A stretch of DNA of 64,000 nucleotides from Diplonema papillatum (lineage: Eukaryota; Euglenozoa; Diplonemea; Diplonemida; Diplonemidae): NCBI GenBank assembly GCA_030068145.1, contig JAPJBO010000072.1:1-64000 (forward strand), in the 5' to 3' direction. The translations under genes were made by a program, and so were the position numbers. A model generated the notes under the pieces. That model had not been told where the DNA came from. It searched no databases and saw nothing but the letters and a program-made list of their open reading frames with translations. Of the stretch, positions 31,986 through 41,860 are shown one piece after another. Positions within the stretch are counted from its first letter, which is position 1, and each line of letters starts with the position of its first letter.

Positions 31986-33037
31986 AAATGATGGATAGCC
32001 AGAATTATCCATCATTTTTACTATCCATCATGTTGACGCTGTGTGCAAAAAACACTTGCAGAAACGTCGAATCAGATACTTTTCCAGGAGCTGACTTTTG
32101 TTTTGGTGTGTTTTTCCCCCAGACACCGGGCGCCGACAACGCCACACTCCTGGCTCGAAGTTGACAAGGCAGATTTCTTCTCAGAAAACTACGCACACTT
32201 CCTAAGCCAGGGAGTTTTGAAGCAGCGAGTGCCCTTTGGCGAAGGCATAATCGGAGCGCGTGTGAAACACGAAGTGGCCAAGTCTGACAAAGTCGTCAGA
32301 AAGAACATCAAGCCCGTTTGGTGTGAAGCCGACAAAGAGCGTATCGCCCGCCTTGTTGCGAAGTACTGTCACTAAGCAGTGGAACCGCGATCTGTCTAAC
32401 CCCGACGACTGTGAAACACGAAGTGGCCAAGTCTGACGGTCGTCAGAAAGAACATCAAGCCCCTTTGGTGTGAAGCCGACAAATAGCGTATCGCCCGCCT
32501 TGTTGCGAAGTACTGTCACTAAGCAGTGGAACCGCGATCCGTCTAACCGACGACTCACCGATGCAACTGCTGTGAGATTCTTCAAGCAGTCGAAGGAACC
32601 CGTTCTCCAAGCCACCGAAAAGAGGCAGACACCATCCGCACAACCGAGGAAGAAGATCTACATAGCTCCTCACGGCGGCCCGAAACGATGAAGGGGAATA
32701 CATAGATCATCCCGGCCAGCCAATGTCGGTCAATGCCGGCAAGAGTTGACGAAAACTATAACTCTGGAAAGGTGGTACGGCTTCCTGTTGCCGTAGGAAG
32801 TGGCATGTCAAAGTGAAGCTGCTTGAGCCGAACTAGAAATATGCTGAGTTGAGCTGGCTACATAGGGATGCTGGAAGGTCGGATTGGCCTCAGAGGGCAT
32901 AGTTTTGAGGTGCTTTGGAGGTGGCTGACATTCACTTTTTTCTCCTGAGTGCACATAGTCACCACCGCCCAAACAATTATGGAAGGTAAAAAAATGATGG
33001 ATAGCCAGCACAGGATAATTTTTACTATCCATCATTT
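31984..33037. mobile_element. Possible small DNA element bounded by palindromes
   Basis: The left end holds a perfect palindrome (GTAAAAATGATGGATA, 8-nt loop, then its complement) plus TATCCATCAT. The right end (32985-33037) has a related palindrome. The inside carries a direct duplication (32265-32397 and 32411-32547, about 93% identical) with a Lys-rich plus-strand frame (VVRKNIKPVWCEADKERIA). No transposase motif was recognised. Confidence 0.5.
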
Positions 33038-33641
33038 TTCCTTCTAGGGTATTTCTGCTTTCTTCTTCTTTTTTTGCCTAAGCGCCAGCTTGGAAAGAAA
33101 ATGCTCGACGATGCTGCCTGACAAAGAACAGAAGGGATCCCAAGTGCTGTAACTACCGAACCACGTGTTGAACGGACGTGAGGTCATGCGGGTCTACCCC
33201 TACACGAAAAATCACACAAACACAACAGGTCAAAGTCCTGAGTGAGAGAAATCAGACACAACGTCTGTCTCCAAAATAATTTAGACGACTCTCTTTTTCG
33301 ATAAACACATGGTTTCCAGTCCCTCAAGGTTGCATATTTCCCATTTTATGTTTTTCCCATTTTATGTTTCCGACTGTTGACGTGTAAGCGGCCAGAACGG
33401 AGGAGAAAAGCTGTGGAGCATTCGACGAGGAACAAAAGCCTCAGAAAGCGCCGTCAACAGTTGGTCTTAGCGAGGACGGGTATTCCGGACGGTCGGGTAC
33501 CCACCTCGTTAAGGCCGCCTTAGGTGTAGTTTGATGCAAAAGAAGGACGTTCGACAGGAAGATTCTGGCAATGACGCCTCGAACACCTCAAATGGCCGCG
33601 GAACAGTCCACGGACAACTGATCGTTCGCGCGATTGGTGAA

Positions 33642-33803
33642 AAAGGGGGGGTCGAATAATAACACCTGTGCTATGATTCGATTTGCCGAATACTAAAAAA
33701 AGTTCCGAATAGCTGAACAGTGGCGGATCAAACAGCGGTAGTGTTTTTTTAGACACAACCAGACGTGTGTCAAATAACTGTTATTTCGTCGACGCCCCCC
33801 TTT
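33642..33803. mobile_element. MITE-like repeat, copy 1
   Basis: Ends AAGGGGGGGTCGAATAATAA and TCGTCGACGCCCCCCTTT are inverted repeats. It is homologous to 45000-45142 (shared GAATACTAAAAAAAGTTCC). About 160 bp, non-coding. TA at the outer edges hints at a TA target site. Confidence 0.7.
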
Positions 33804-33906
33804 ACGTTGAACAATGGAAAAATCGCGTCAGCCGCGCGAGCCGCACCATCTTTGTATTGTGGCTAAAGACCAAGGTACTATATCCCACCGGCCAGAAGCT
33901 GGGAAG

Positions 33907-34112
33907 GGGGGATTGCAAGAACGTGCTTGGAATGGGTATGTGCTCAACACCGCACTGGTCCCGTCTGCGCCGTGTTTCGGTCCTTCAAGCCACGGACACA
34001 TAAGGCGGACCATCATCAGCGCGGAACCTGAGTGTCTGCAGACAGGACAGCGGTGTGAGTCTGGTTTGTCAGGCGGCTGTTCGTAGCTCGTCACAGCCAG
34101 GACCACCCGTGC
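33907..34112. repeat. Dispersed repeat R3, copy 2
   Basis: Full-length copy with GGATTGCAAGAACGTGCTTG at the left end and TCGTCACAGCCAGGA at the right end. Confidence 0.85.
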
Positions 34113-34321
34113 TACTAGAGCACAAGCGAATCCGTCACGGGGAGAAGGCCCCTACAACCGTGTCTGAGCAATCAGTTAAAAAACTCAGGGCACTCACCCT
34201 GATTGTGACTGCGACTTGCTAGGCAGCACTGACTTGTCTTCTTTTTACGGTGGCAATCTGCGAAGTAAACTCCGCAGAGCACAGTGGACATGGGGTTGCC
34301 GTGTGCAGCAATGGTTGAAAG

Positions 34322-34410
34322 ACGACATAGAGTGCAGGGACCGTCTCTCCGGGGAGTATCCGGTTGCCCCACTCCGCAATATCGTAAAGTACGTGCACTC
34401 GGCTAAGGCC
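34322..34410 (-). mobile_element. 3' end fragment of the same LINE family
   Basis: Matches the LINE 3' terminus at 21583-21650 in the same orientation (GAGTGCAGGGACC, then CTCTCCGGGGAGT). The match continues only a short way into ORF2, so it is a dead, 5'-truncated copy. No CT tail is retained. Confidence 0.75.
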
Positions 34411-34439
34411 GGCGCGTGGCGAGACTGGAGCCAGCAGTT

Positions 34440-34640
34440 AAAGTTCGGGGAACAGTAAAGTTCGGGCGAAGCTAAGTTCGGGCGATGCTAAGTTCTGGTG
34501 AAGCTCGGTTCGGACGACGCTAAGTTCGAGTGATGCTAAGTTCGGGCGAAGCTAAGTTCTGGTGCTAAGCGCTGGTACTACAAAAATTCGGGCACGAAGC
34601 GAAGTTCGGCCAGGTGGTAAAGTCCGGGTGAAGCTAAGGT
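34440..34640. repeat. Inverted, diverged satellite R6
   Basis: Units such as GAAGCTAAGTTCGGGCGATG are the reverse complement of the array at 5636-6852. A GC-rich two-unit repeat (GGCGCTCGTACCCGGGG) follows at 34640-34760. Confidence 0.85.
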
Positions 34641-34819
34641 CGGTGCTCGTACCCGGGGGGACACCCCCCCCAGACCACGCCCGACCCACCGAGCACGGGT
34701 AAAGTTTGGCGCTCGTACCCGGGGGGGGCCGCCCCACCCGGACCCAGCCTTTTCCCGCCCCCGCCCCCTCCGGGGGCCGGCGGGGTGACCCAAATACCGC
34801 GAGATAGTGAGAAACTCGG

Positions 34820-35088
34820 CCAAAAACGCAAATTTCGGGCACGTTAGACCCCGTAATGCAACAAACCTCGAAAACAATTTTCGACCGGAAAAGTGTGATG
34901 GGCGGGGTCCGAACCCGGGCCTACCGGCCCGAAGGCCGAAGCCAGCTCACTCTGCCACCCCTATGCTTTTGGGCAGGGGGGAAAAAGCTAGCTCCGCGCT
35001 AAATCTAGTTGAAAACAATACACTTTCAAACTCGTTTACAGAAAAGTGGGGAACATTGCATGTTCATAGGACCTCCAGTCTCGAAAGA
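34820..35088 (-). repeat. Dispersed repeat R10, copy 2
   Basis: Inverted relative to 28372-28652. It shares GCATGTTCATAGGACCTCC at its outer end and the tRNA-like core (GGCAGAGTGAGC and GGGTTCGGACCCC). Confidence 0.75.
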
Positions 35089-35127
35089 TAACATGCACGT
35101 CGCACACGCATTTCGGCTCTCTCCCTC

Positions 35128-35272
35128 TCAAATGAAAGCGAGAATCGGGGGAAGTCCTGATTATCAGAATCACGGTCGAACGAAACCAGTGCACAAGGTT
35201 TGCTTGATCTCGCCCCTACTTTCCGACATCGAATACATGCTCAGTATGCTCCTCTCTCTCTCTCTCTCCTTC
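35128..35272 (+). repeat. Retroposon R11 with CT tail, copy d
   Basis: AAATGAAAGCGAGAAT, then CAAGGTTTGCTTGATCTCGC and TACTTTCCGACATCG, ending in a CT run that touches the stop codon of the MOSC gene. Other copies: 55248-55309, 59037-59290 and 60155-60321. Confidence 0.8.
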
Positions 35273-36348
35273 TACGCTCTCCCCCGGCGCGCCAAAACCG
35301 CCAAAAGCGCCGTGCCGGCGGCAGCCAGCGACCACAGGGCACACTTCCACCGCCGCGCCGAGGAGGACCCGCGCAGTTTGCCCCCCCCGTTGGGAAGTGT
35401 GATCTCCTGCATGTGCTCCTTCGACTTCTGGGCGACCACAGCGACGGCGTCGCCCACTCGCACCCGCACGCCGAGGGTGTGGCAGACGCAGTTCTGCCCG
35501 AACATGGGCCCGCCGCCGAAGTCTCGGTACTCCTTCAGGAGCCTCAGCGTGTGGTGGGGGTCGGACACTTTGTCGAAGGCGTGCGTCTTCGGGTCGACCG
35601 TCGTCAACACACAGCGCTCGCACGGGTGTACGCAGTGGAACGTGGCGGAAGGGCCGATTCGGACTTCAAGCCAGCTGTCCTCCGCGTGCGGGGCGAGATC
35701 CGCAGCTTTCACTATGATGTTAGGTCGGAACCTGCTGCTGGAGAGTTCGTGCTTGCCGGGCTGATAGCCCGGGTCACTCTGCGCGCGGTTATTGATCTCG
35801 GCCATCGACGCCGAAGAGAGGAGCAGGTACGGGAATTTGTCCGAGAACCCCGCTTGGTTCACGCCCTGCAAGGCGCCTTCCAACCCGCGGAAGTATTTCT
35901 CGCCGATGATCCTGCTGCCGTCAAGCGGGAACTGCACCAGGCGCAGGTCCGCCCGGCCCGTCGCCTCCCGCACGAAGTGCCGGGTATCAGCGTCGTTTTC
36001 GACCGCCAACGCCTCGACCGCATCCCCCCACACCTTCACCGCGACCCGCTGGCCCTCCGCGCCGGGGACGATGAGCTTCACCTTGACGCTCTGCAGCTTG
36101 CCCTTCAGTTCGGGGCAGGTCAGCGTGAGCACCGTTCCGGCGCCGCCCGCCGGGCCGAGGTCCAAGACGGGCACCACTCGGCCGAGCTTCGGCACCTTCC
36201 GTTGCGTCGTCATCGCACCTTTTTCGTCGACGAACATCCACAGCCGGTCGTGCAGAAAGCCGCGGGGCCCCGTGACTGCCTCTTGCTTCTCGATCCCCGT
36301 GCATGACTTGATCGGGTAGATGACCAGCTTCTCGACCGTGATTGCCAT
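35272..36348 (-). CDS. MOSC-domain protein, mARC/YcbX type
   Basis: The 358-residue protein should bind a molybdenum cofactor; mARC proteins reduce N-hydroxylated compounds on the mitochondrial outer membrane. The N-terminal beta-barrel segment reads VEKLVIYPIKSC...DRLWMFVDEKG...TQR (5-50). The MOSC part includes SSRFRPNIIV (203-212), the conserved C243-E-R-C246 with TTVDPKTHAF, and FGGGPMFGQNCV (277-288). The C-terminus (331-358) has a short hydrophobic helix followed by RRGRA, which fits a tail anchor, whereas human mARC is anchored at its N-terminus. The start at 36348 matches the copied 5' end at 36753. A run of 24 C (sense strand) precedes it. R11 abuts its stop. Confidence 0.93.
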   Translation of the reverse strand: MAITVEKLVIYPIKSCTGIEKQEAVTGPRGFLHDRLWMFVDEKGAMTTQRKVPKLGRVVPVLDLGPAGGAGTVLTLTCPELKGKLQSVKVKLIVPGAEGQRVAVKVWGDAVEALAVENDADTRHFVREATGRADLRLVQFPLDGSRIIGEKYFRGLEGALQGVNQAGFSDKFPYLLLSSASMAEINNRAQSDPGYQPGKHELSSSRFRPNIIVKAADLAPHAEDSWLEVRIGPSATFHCVHPCERCVLTTVDPKTHAFDKVSDPHHTLRLLKEYRDFGGGPMFGQNCVCHTLGVRVRVGDAVAVVAQKSKEHMQEITLPNGGGKLRGSSSARRWKCALWSLAAAGTALLAVLARRGRA

Positions 36349-36384
36349 GTTTTAGAGTGTAAGTTTTACTCTGTTGTTTGGGTG

Positions 36385-36408
36385 GGGGGGGGGGGGGGGG
36401 GGGGGGGG
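36385..36408. repeat. Poly(G)24, a C-tract on the coding strand
   Basis: Lies 37 nt upstream of the MOSC ATG. On the sense strand it is a pyrimidine run followed by ACAACAG, a candidate trans-splice acceptor. Confidence 0.85.
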
Positions 36409-36409
36409 A

Positions 36410-36850
36410 CAAGACCTTCGGTGCATAGCTCATTTGCAAATGTGGGAACGTTGGGCATACTACTCTGCGGATAGTTTGCGTAAATGACTATCACGGAGCT
36501 GCCATGCTTTGCACGAGGGGCAAGAACGAGACCTTCCGTGATTAGTTCGGCTCATTTGCAAGAAGAATAGGCGTGTGTTTGTTTGTACGTGCCGGGGGAG
36601 GCTTAGCCTATGTTTGCACGAGCAGGAGCAAGACCTTCCGTGACTAGTTGAGCTCGAACATCCACAGCCGGTTGTGCAGGCCCGTGACTGCCTCTTCTCG
36701 CCCCGTGCATGCCTTGATCGGGTAAATGACCAGCTTCTCGACTGTGACCGCCATGTTTTTCTCTGTTGTTTGTGTGAAGGGTAGGGGGCAAGACCTTCGA
36801 CGTATAGTTAAGCTCGTTTGCACGAGCTTGCAAGCTTGCACGCCTTTCGT
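36410..36850 (-). pseudogene. MOSC 5'-end copy and repeated upstream flank
   Basis: 36655-36753 encodes a diverged copy of the MOSC N-terminus (MAVTVEKLVIYPIKACTG, then NRLWMFE) that stops after about 37 residues. Around it the flank motif CAAGACCTTCCGTGA-TTAG recurs about four times (near 36410, 36525, 36632, 36790). One R7 copy lies at 36566-36605. The layout is a worn tandem duplication of the gene's 5' end. Confidence 0.8.
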
Positions 36851-38714
36851 ATGTTCGCATGAAGGGCAGGAGCAAAAGACAACAGAAGGAAAATAGCGGA
36901 ACAAAAAAAAAGAAGATAGAAAAGACCACCCGCCGAATATTATTTTGCTTCGTTTCTTTCCGCGTATCGCTTCCCGAGAGAGCCTGGCGTTGAACTGGTG
37001 CACGTAGGCCCAATCAGTTGGACTCAGGAGCCGGAGCAGGGGAAACGAAAGTGCATGTGGGTGTGTGTTCAGCATTTCGTGTCCCCGTCCGCTCGTGTTT
37101 CCATTTCTTTTTGAGCAGGCCGAGTTTGGGCCCTCTCTTCAGGTTGTTCTTCTTCTTTTTCACCTGGTATGTCTTGAGTTAGGGATCTCCATGTGAAGCA
37201 CGGACATGTAAACTGTGACAGTGACATGATCTTCAGTTTGGTGTTGGTTCGCTCATTGCTCAGGGCTTACATTCTTGGAACACATTGCAATGTCTCGGAA
37301 AAAAAAAAAAAAAACCCCTCCCCAGGCGCCCGCCCTACTGGCTTGCGACTGCGGCTTACACTAAACCGAGCGGGCAGCCGAGGAGGCGGGGAGGAGAGCT
37401 TTGAAAATGTGCCGCATACACGCGAACGAGGCTTCGTTGTGATCCTGCGGGAGAAAATGAAGCCCCTCTGCGCGTTTGTGTATGCCAGCGCCGATGGACG
37501 TCGCGGACAAGATACAAAAAGGCAAAAAACATCGAGGAACCCGAACATCGCGAGATATAGGAGACCGATGGAACCCCCAAATGACAATAATTGTCAACAA
37601 TTTTGTTGCAACTTGGCTGTTTCTTCTTTTTTTTCCGGTGATGACCTCTACCGTGAGCCGAATCGTGTGGATGATGAAGAATAACTTGCGGGCAATGGCT
37701 GGCTCGTCATCGATCCACAGCTGACGTCGGGCTAAGATGGGCAATTGATCACGGCCGGAAGGTTCCTACTCGGGCGGTCCAGTCTCCTCACACATGGAAG
37801 CAAAGAGAAAAAAAAAAAGCACACAAAAAAGGGCTGCCCACCCCCCCGCCACCGCAAGCCCGAGCACTTCCTTCAAACCTGTTTTCTTCATCTCGGATAG
37901 TACGATGCCATCGATCCGTTTCCACTTGACAAATCGCATTTGTTAGACACAAAATAACGGCACTGGCGGGAAGGAGAGAGAGTTGGTCCCGTTGAACGCA
38001 GTGCCCTGACCGGTTATACAATAACCCTCTACGGGCGAGGGACGTGGATTTCTGTCAAAAAGGCGAGAACCCGAGCTGGAGTTCGGACACTGGGCATCAA
38101 GAGCAAAGGCACGCCACAAAGGATCAATGCCTGCTGCTGTGAAAAGATGCGTGTTGCAAAACCTTTCCAAGGGGCACCAAGTTTCCCAAATTTGGAGTCG
38201 TAAAACTCTCGAGTTTGACCCATAAATTCCCAGAAAGGCTTTCTGCGCTCTGGACAACCTCCCCCTTCTGTGCGTAAGGAGCTAAACGGGGTTTAGGATG
38301 CAAGCAAAAACGCCACGGTTTGCGGTGACGAGCTTCTCATTTCCTCCAACATTTCATGTTTTGGTGAAAGAAAAGAAGAGGTGGCAACGCGTGGTTGTAA
38401 CAAAGCATACGGGAGACCGCCGTGGGGGACGTGTGCGGTCGCATTCGGGGGGCGGCGAGAAAAGGAAGCTCAGCTGTGCATGTCTCTTCCAAAGACAGGT
38501 GCCAAGCCTTCTTTCTGCGCCGAGCCAAATCTTTTTTGCTTTCGTGGAGAGCCATTTGCGCATACAAATACGCTCGTTTCACCAAACGTCTAGCGACAGA
38601 GGGGGGGGGGTGCTTTATCAAATACTCGTTCAGCGTAGATTAGAACAAAAAAGAAAACCTAACGACACAACAAAAAAGAGAGAAAAGCCGAAAGATGAAC
38701 CAAAAGAAAAAGGT

Positions 38715-38755
<41 letters not shown>

Positions 38756-38757
38756 CC
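36851..38757. other. Intergenic, nothing recognised
   Basis: A-rich runs at 37300 and 37810 and a 36-nt A-run at about 38716-38751. No gene, RNA or repeat family is supported. Confidence 0.5.
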
Positions 38758-39192
38758 TAGGGTGACGCATGTGTGTGTTATTGTCACCCCCACGTTGAAA
38801 AATGACCCAAGAAATCGCAGAGGAGTGACAGTTTTCCAAACGTAGGGGTGCCAAGTTCAAACGTCACCTGGGGGTAACGATTCGCGGCATCGTCAGCGAA
38901 GGGCAAGTGTCGGCGTCTTCGGACAACGGTCCTTGCTCCCGCTGGCCTGACGTGGTTAAACGCTCGCAGGCTCATGTCAGACACAGCGATCTTCTACTAC
39001 CCGTCTTGAAACACGGACCAAGGAGTCTAACACGTGTGCGAGGCTTAGGGTGTCAACCCCACAAGCCGCACTGAAAGGGAGATGTGCCAATCCTTGAGGA
39101 CGCAGTACAGCCCGATCCTGATTTACTGGAAAGGGATTTGAGGTTAAGTACACTTGTTGGGACCCGAAAGATGGTGAACTACACACGTCACC
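38758..39192. other. Segment with inverted ends carrying LSU rRNA sequence
   Basis: CTAGGGTGACG at the left end (38759) and CGTCACCCTAG at the right (39182-39192) are perfect inverted repeats, with TA outside both. The right half is the LSU piece listed separately. Confidence 0.6.
38985..39183 (+). rRNA. LSU (28S) rRNA fragment
   Basis: Plus strand: CCGTCTTGAAACACGGACCA, then AGGAGTCTAACACGTG, later GATTTACTGGAAAGGGATTT and GGACCCGAAAGATGGTGAAC, in the order found in eukaryotic LSU. Only about 200 nt; an isolated pseudo-fragment. Confidence 0.92.
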
Positions 39193-41067
39193 CTAGTAAA
39201 AGAAAAATGGAGACAAGAAAAAAATAAGCAGGAGTAGCATGTGGTCGGTAGACCCTCCGACATGAGCCTCGGCGAAGTCGTAGGCTCCTACGATTCAAAG
39301 ACCGACAAGCAAGCCTCCCAAGGAAGTGATCCTGCAGGCGGAAAAATGACAGAACAGGCGCTTATGGCGACGGAGAGGCTAGAGGGGGAAACAGTACAAC
39401 AGCAAAGTGGGTCTCGTTTTCGTTGTGCGGACGCTTTTACTAAACTCAAATTTTCCTGTGTTTCGTGTGGGCTGCAGCACGTTTACCTCCCTTCGGGATT
39501 GGAATATTGTTGCGATGGTGGGGAGTCATACCCCTTGAGATTTCGCAACTGGCGGCCTCCTCAAGGATTTTACGAAGGGGTGCTTATACAAAAGAAAAAA
39601 CTGCGAGTCTTGTTTCATCCCCCTTAGGCGAACTTTATTGCCTGACTACACAACTTCGACTTCCCTGTAGTTGGACCGGCCCACCTTATCCCCTGGCCGG
39701 GAACTGCACATCGCATGGCCTGCCGCTGTCCATCGCGGTCTAACAGACACACACGATGCATTCCTATCCCGAGAGCTGCACACAAACACCACTGGCGCTG
39801 TGGTTCGCGGGACACCAATATTTCCGTTCAAGGTAGCCCCTCTCCCCCTGTTGACGAAAGCGGGGTTACCCTCCCTCCCCCCATCGCCAGGGTCATACGC
39901 ACGCGAAACATGGCGGACACTCTCTGCGTCGCTAACTCTCTTTTTCGTCAGCCTGGGCAAGGAGGGCGGAAAAGAAGATATTCGCGGGAGATCGAGAGGA
40001 GGAGGGGACCTCACGTCCGTGGTTCCGTAGTTACAGCACTTGGGATCCCTTCTCTTCTTTGGCAGTTTTGTCGAGCATTTCCTTAGAAGCTGCCACGTAG
40101 CTTACTTTTTTGTTTTGTTTGTGTGCACTCAGCAGGCTACTAGCTTCATTTTTCGTCAGTTTTCCGAATTCCGTCTCAATAGCCAACTTGCTTTTCCCGC
40201 TCTGAAATCGAGAAACCTTTGTTTATTTCGGCCACCCGAACCTTCCAAAAGGGGGGGTCCGGTTGGCCGCCCTGGATCTCAGCGTTGAACACATACACCC
40301 CCCCCCTCTCCCAGGTTCTGCGCTTCCGGCGAATCCCCAAATGGGCGCTACAGGTTTGGTGCCTTTCGACCGTTGTCTTCTTCTTTTTGCTTCTACTGCT
40401 CGGCAGCCCATTTCTCTTTTCGCTCCGCCTCCTTCTCCCAGACCTGTTTTCGTGTTTTCGGTTGGTTGAAGTCTACCCCCTCTCAACCATTTCAGTACAT
40501 GGTTGAATTGAGCGCCCCCCCCACCTCAAATATTTCATCCTATATATTTTTTATTAGATTCCAATTGAAGCTCGCAGAAGGGGAAGGGCGCGTCGCTTCC
40601 TTTTACTAATCAATTGTGCAAGTGAAACGCAACGGTTTGCGGAGACAAGCTTCTCGTTCTCATTTGTCTCGAGTGACTGTTGGGTGCCTGGATGGAAGAT
40701 GAAGGCAGTCGTCTGAACCGCTTCTGTTCTTCTCCAAAAGCATCGTTCCTTCAGCAGGTTTTGCGCCCACGTCAAATTTTGTTAAGCATTGAGTTCTTTT
40801 GAGTACATGAACCACATGGATTTTTTAGCATGCACTGAGTGCTGTAAAGTGCAAGTGCCATCAAGGCAGGCGAGCACTGTTCACGGGCTAGTGTTACTTT
40901 ATGATGTCGTCCGTTAGTGTTACTTTATGATGGCGTCCTTGTTAAGCATTCAGTTCAAATTTTCTTAAGCATTGAGAACGTGAACCACATGCACTGTTAA
41001 GCAGCGGCTGCCAAAGCTTGCCGTGACACCTATTTGATGCAAGGTAACGGAAAAGGGTCGTTCATAC
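39193..41067. other. Intergenic, one R2 piece
   Basis: 39668-39750 is an R2 fragment. 40838-40885 resembles the 61-bp units at 63340. No coding region is supported; the second exon of the small membrane protein may lie here but was not identified. Confidence 0.5.
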
Positions 41068-41184
41068 CATCCTGTGCTTCACCATGGTGCCGAAGAAGTA
41101 CGTGCTGAGGGTGTGCGGCGCCGTCAGCACGAAGAACGCACCGAACTGGGCCAGGAAGAATCCGGTCGGGTTGGACCACCTCAT
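41068..41184 (-). CDS. Putative first exon of a small one-helix membrane protein
   Basis: From the ATG at 41184 the minus strand encodes 39 residues: MRWSNPTGFFLAQFGAFFVL, then TAPHTLSTYFFGTMVKHRM. Codon choice is strongly GC3-rich, unlike the flanks. The hydrophobic stretch 9-32 could span a membrane. At 41067 the frame meets GTATGA, a good GT donor. The exon is preceded (sense strand) by 17 C and several AGs, as at the MOSC gene. It could be a small respiratory-chain or other mitochondrial subunit; no family recognised, and the next exon was not found. Confidence 0.55.
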
Positions 41185-41218
41185 GTTGGCTGTTGTCCTC
41201 TTTGTGCTCTTTTTGGCC

Positions 41219-41235
41219 GGGGGGGGGGGGGGGGG
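41219..41235. repeat. Poly(G)17, a C-tract on the coding strand
   Basis: 35 nt upstream of the ATG at 41184, arranged like the tract at 36385. Confidence 0.85.
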
Positions 41236-41860
41236 CGGTCCTCCTTTGTTTAGAGTGACTGTGAGTGGCTGACACGTAGCGAAAGCTGGCATAGTGTGGT
41301 ACTCATTTGCACGCAAATGACTCCCCACTAACGCAACAAGAACTGTAGTCCTGCTCGAGACTTGGGCACGTGCCTCGTGTGGAGCAGGTGGGCCTGTGAC
41401 CCGCTTCGAGAACCCTGTAGTCCGCCATGTGTGCCGTTTACGGGATACATGTCGGCTTCCTACTCATGGGGGACCAAGGTTGGCACTCTCACACCTCTCT
41501 CACCGACCTCAGCTGTTGAAGATCTACGCGCTAAACATAAGCACACTCAGCGCAGGAAAAGAAAGCAACAGCGATGCAAACACAGGACTAACCACTAACG
41601 CAACAAGAAGACGGGTGACTGCGAGTAACTGTACATTGCGAGCCGGCGTACCACGAGAAGGGGTTGTAAATTTTAGCCGTGCGTGCAATGCATGGCGTCA
41701 GTCACCATACGCCCCCCAGGCATCAGCTATTTTTTGCATCAGGGGGCGTGCGAGAGGAGAGGACGGACCGGCGTACCCCTGAAGCTGACGTTAGAATGCG
41801 TGACGAACACCCGCGTTCACGCAGGCTATGACAACTCAAAGAGAAGCCACCAGCTATTTG
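41236..41860. other. Intergenic, nothing recognised
   Basis: Mixed sequence with two imperfect copies of CACTAACGCAACAAGAA (41328, 41593) and an R2-like GGACGGACCGGCGTA at 41760. Confidence 0.45.

Noticed and set aside
39624-39634. Second spliced-leader remnant (AACTTTATTG)
   Set aside because: Only 9-10 nt match, with no adjoining TTTCTGT; expected by chance.
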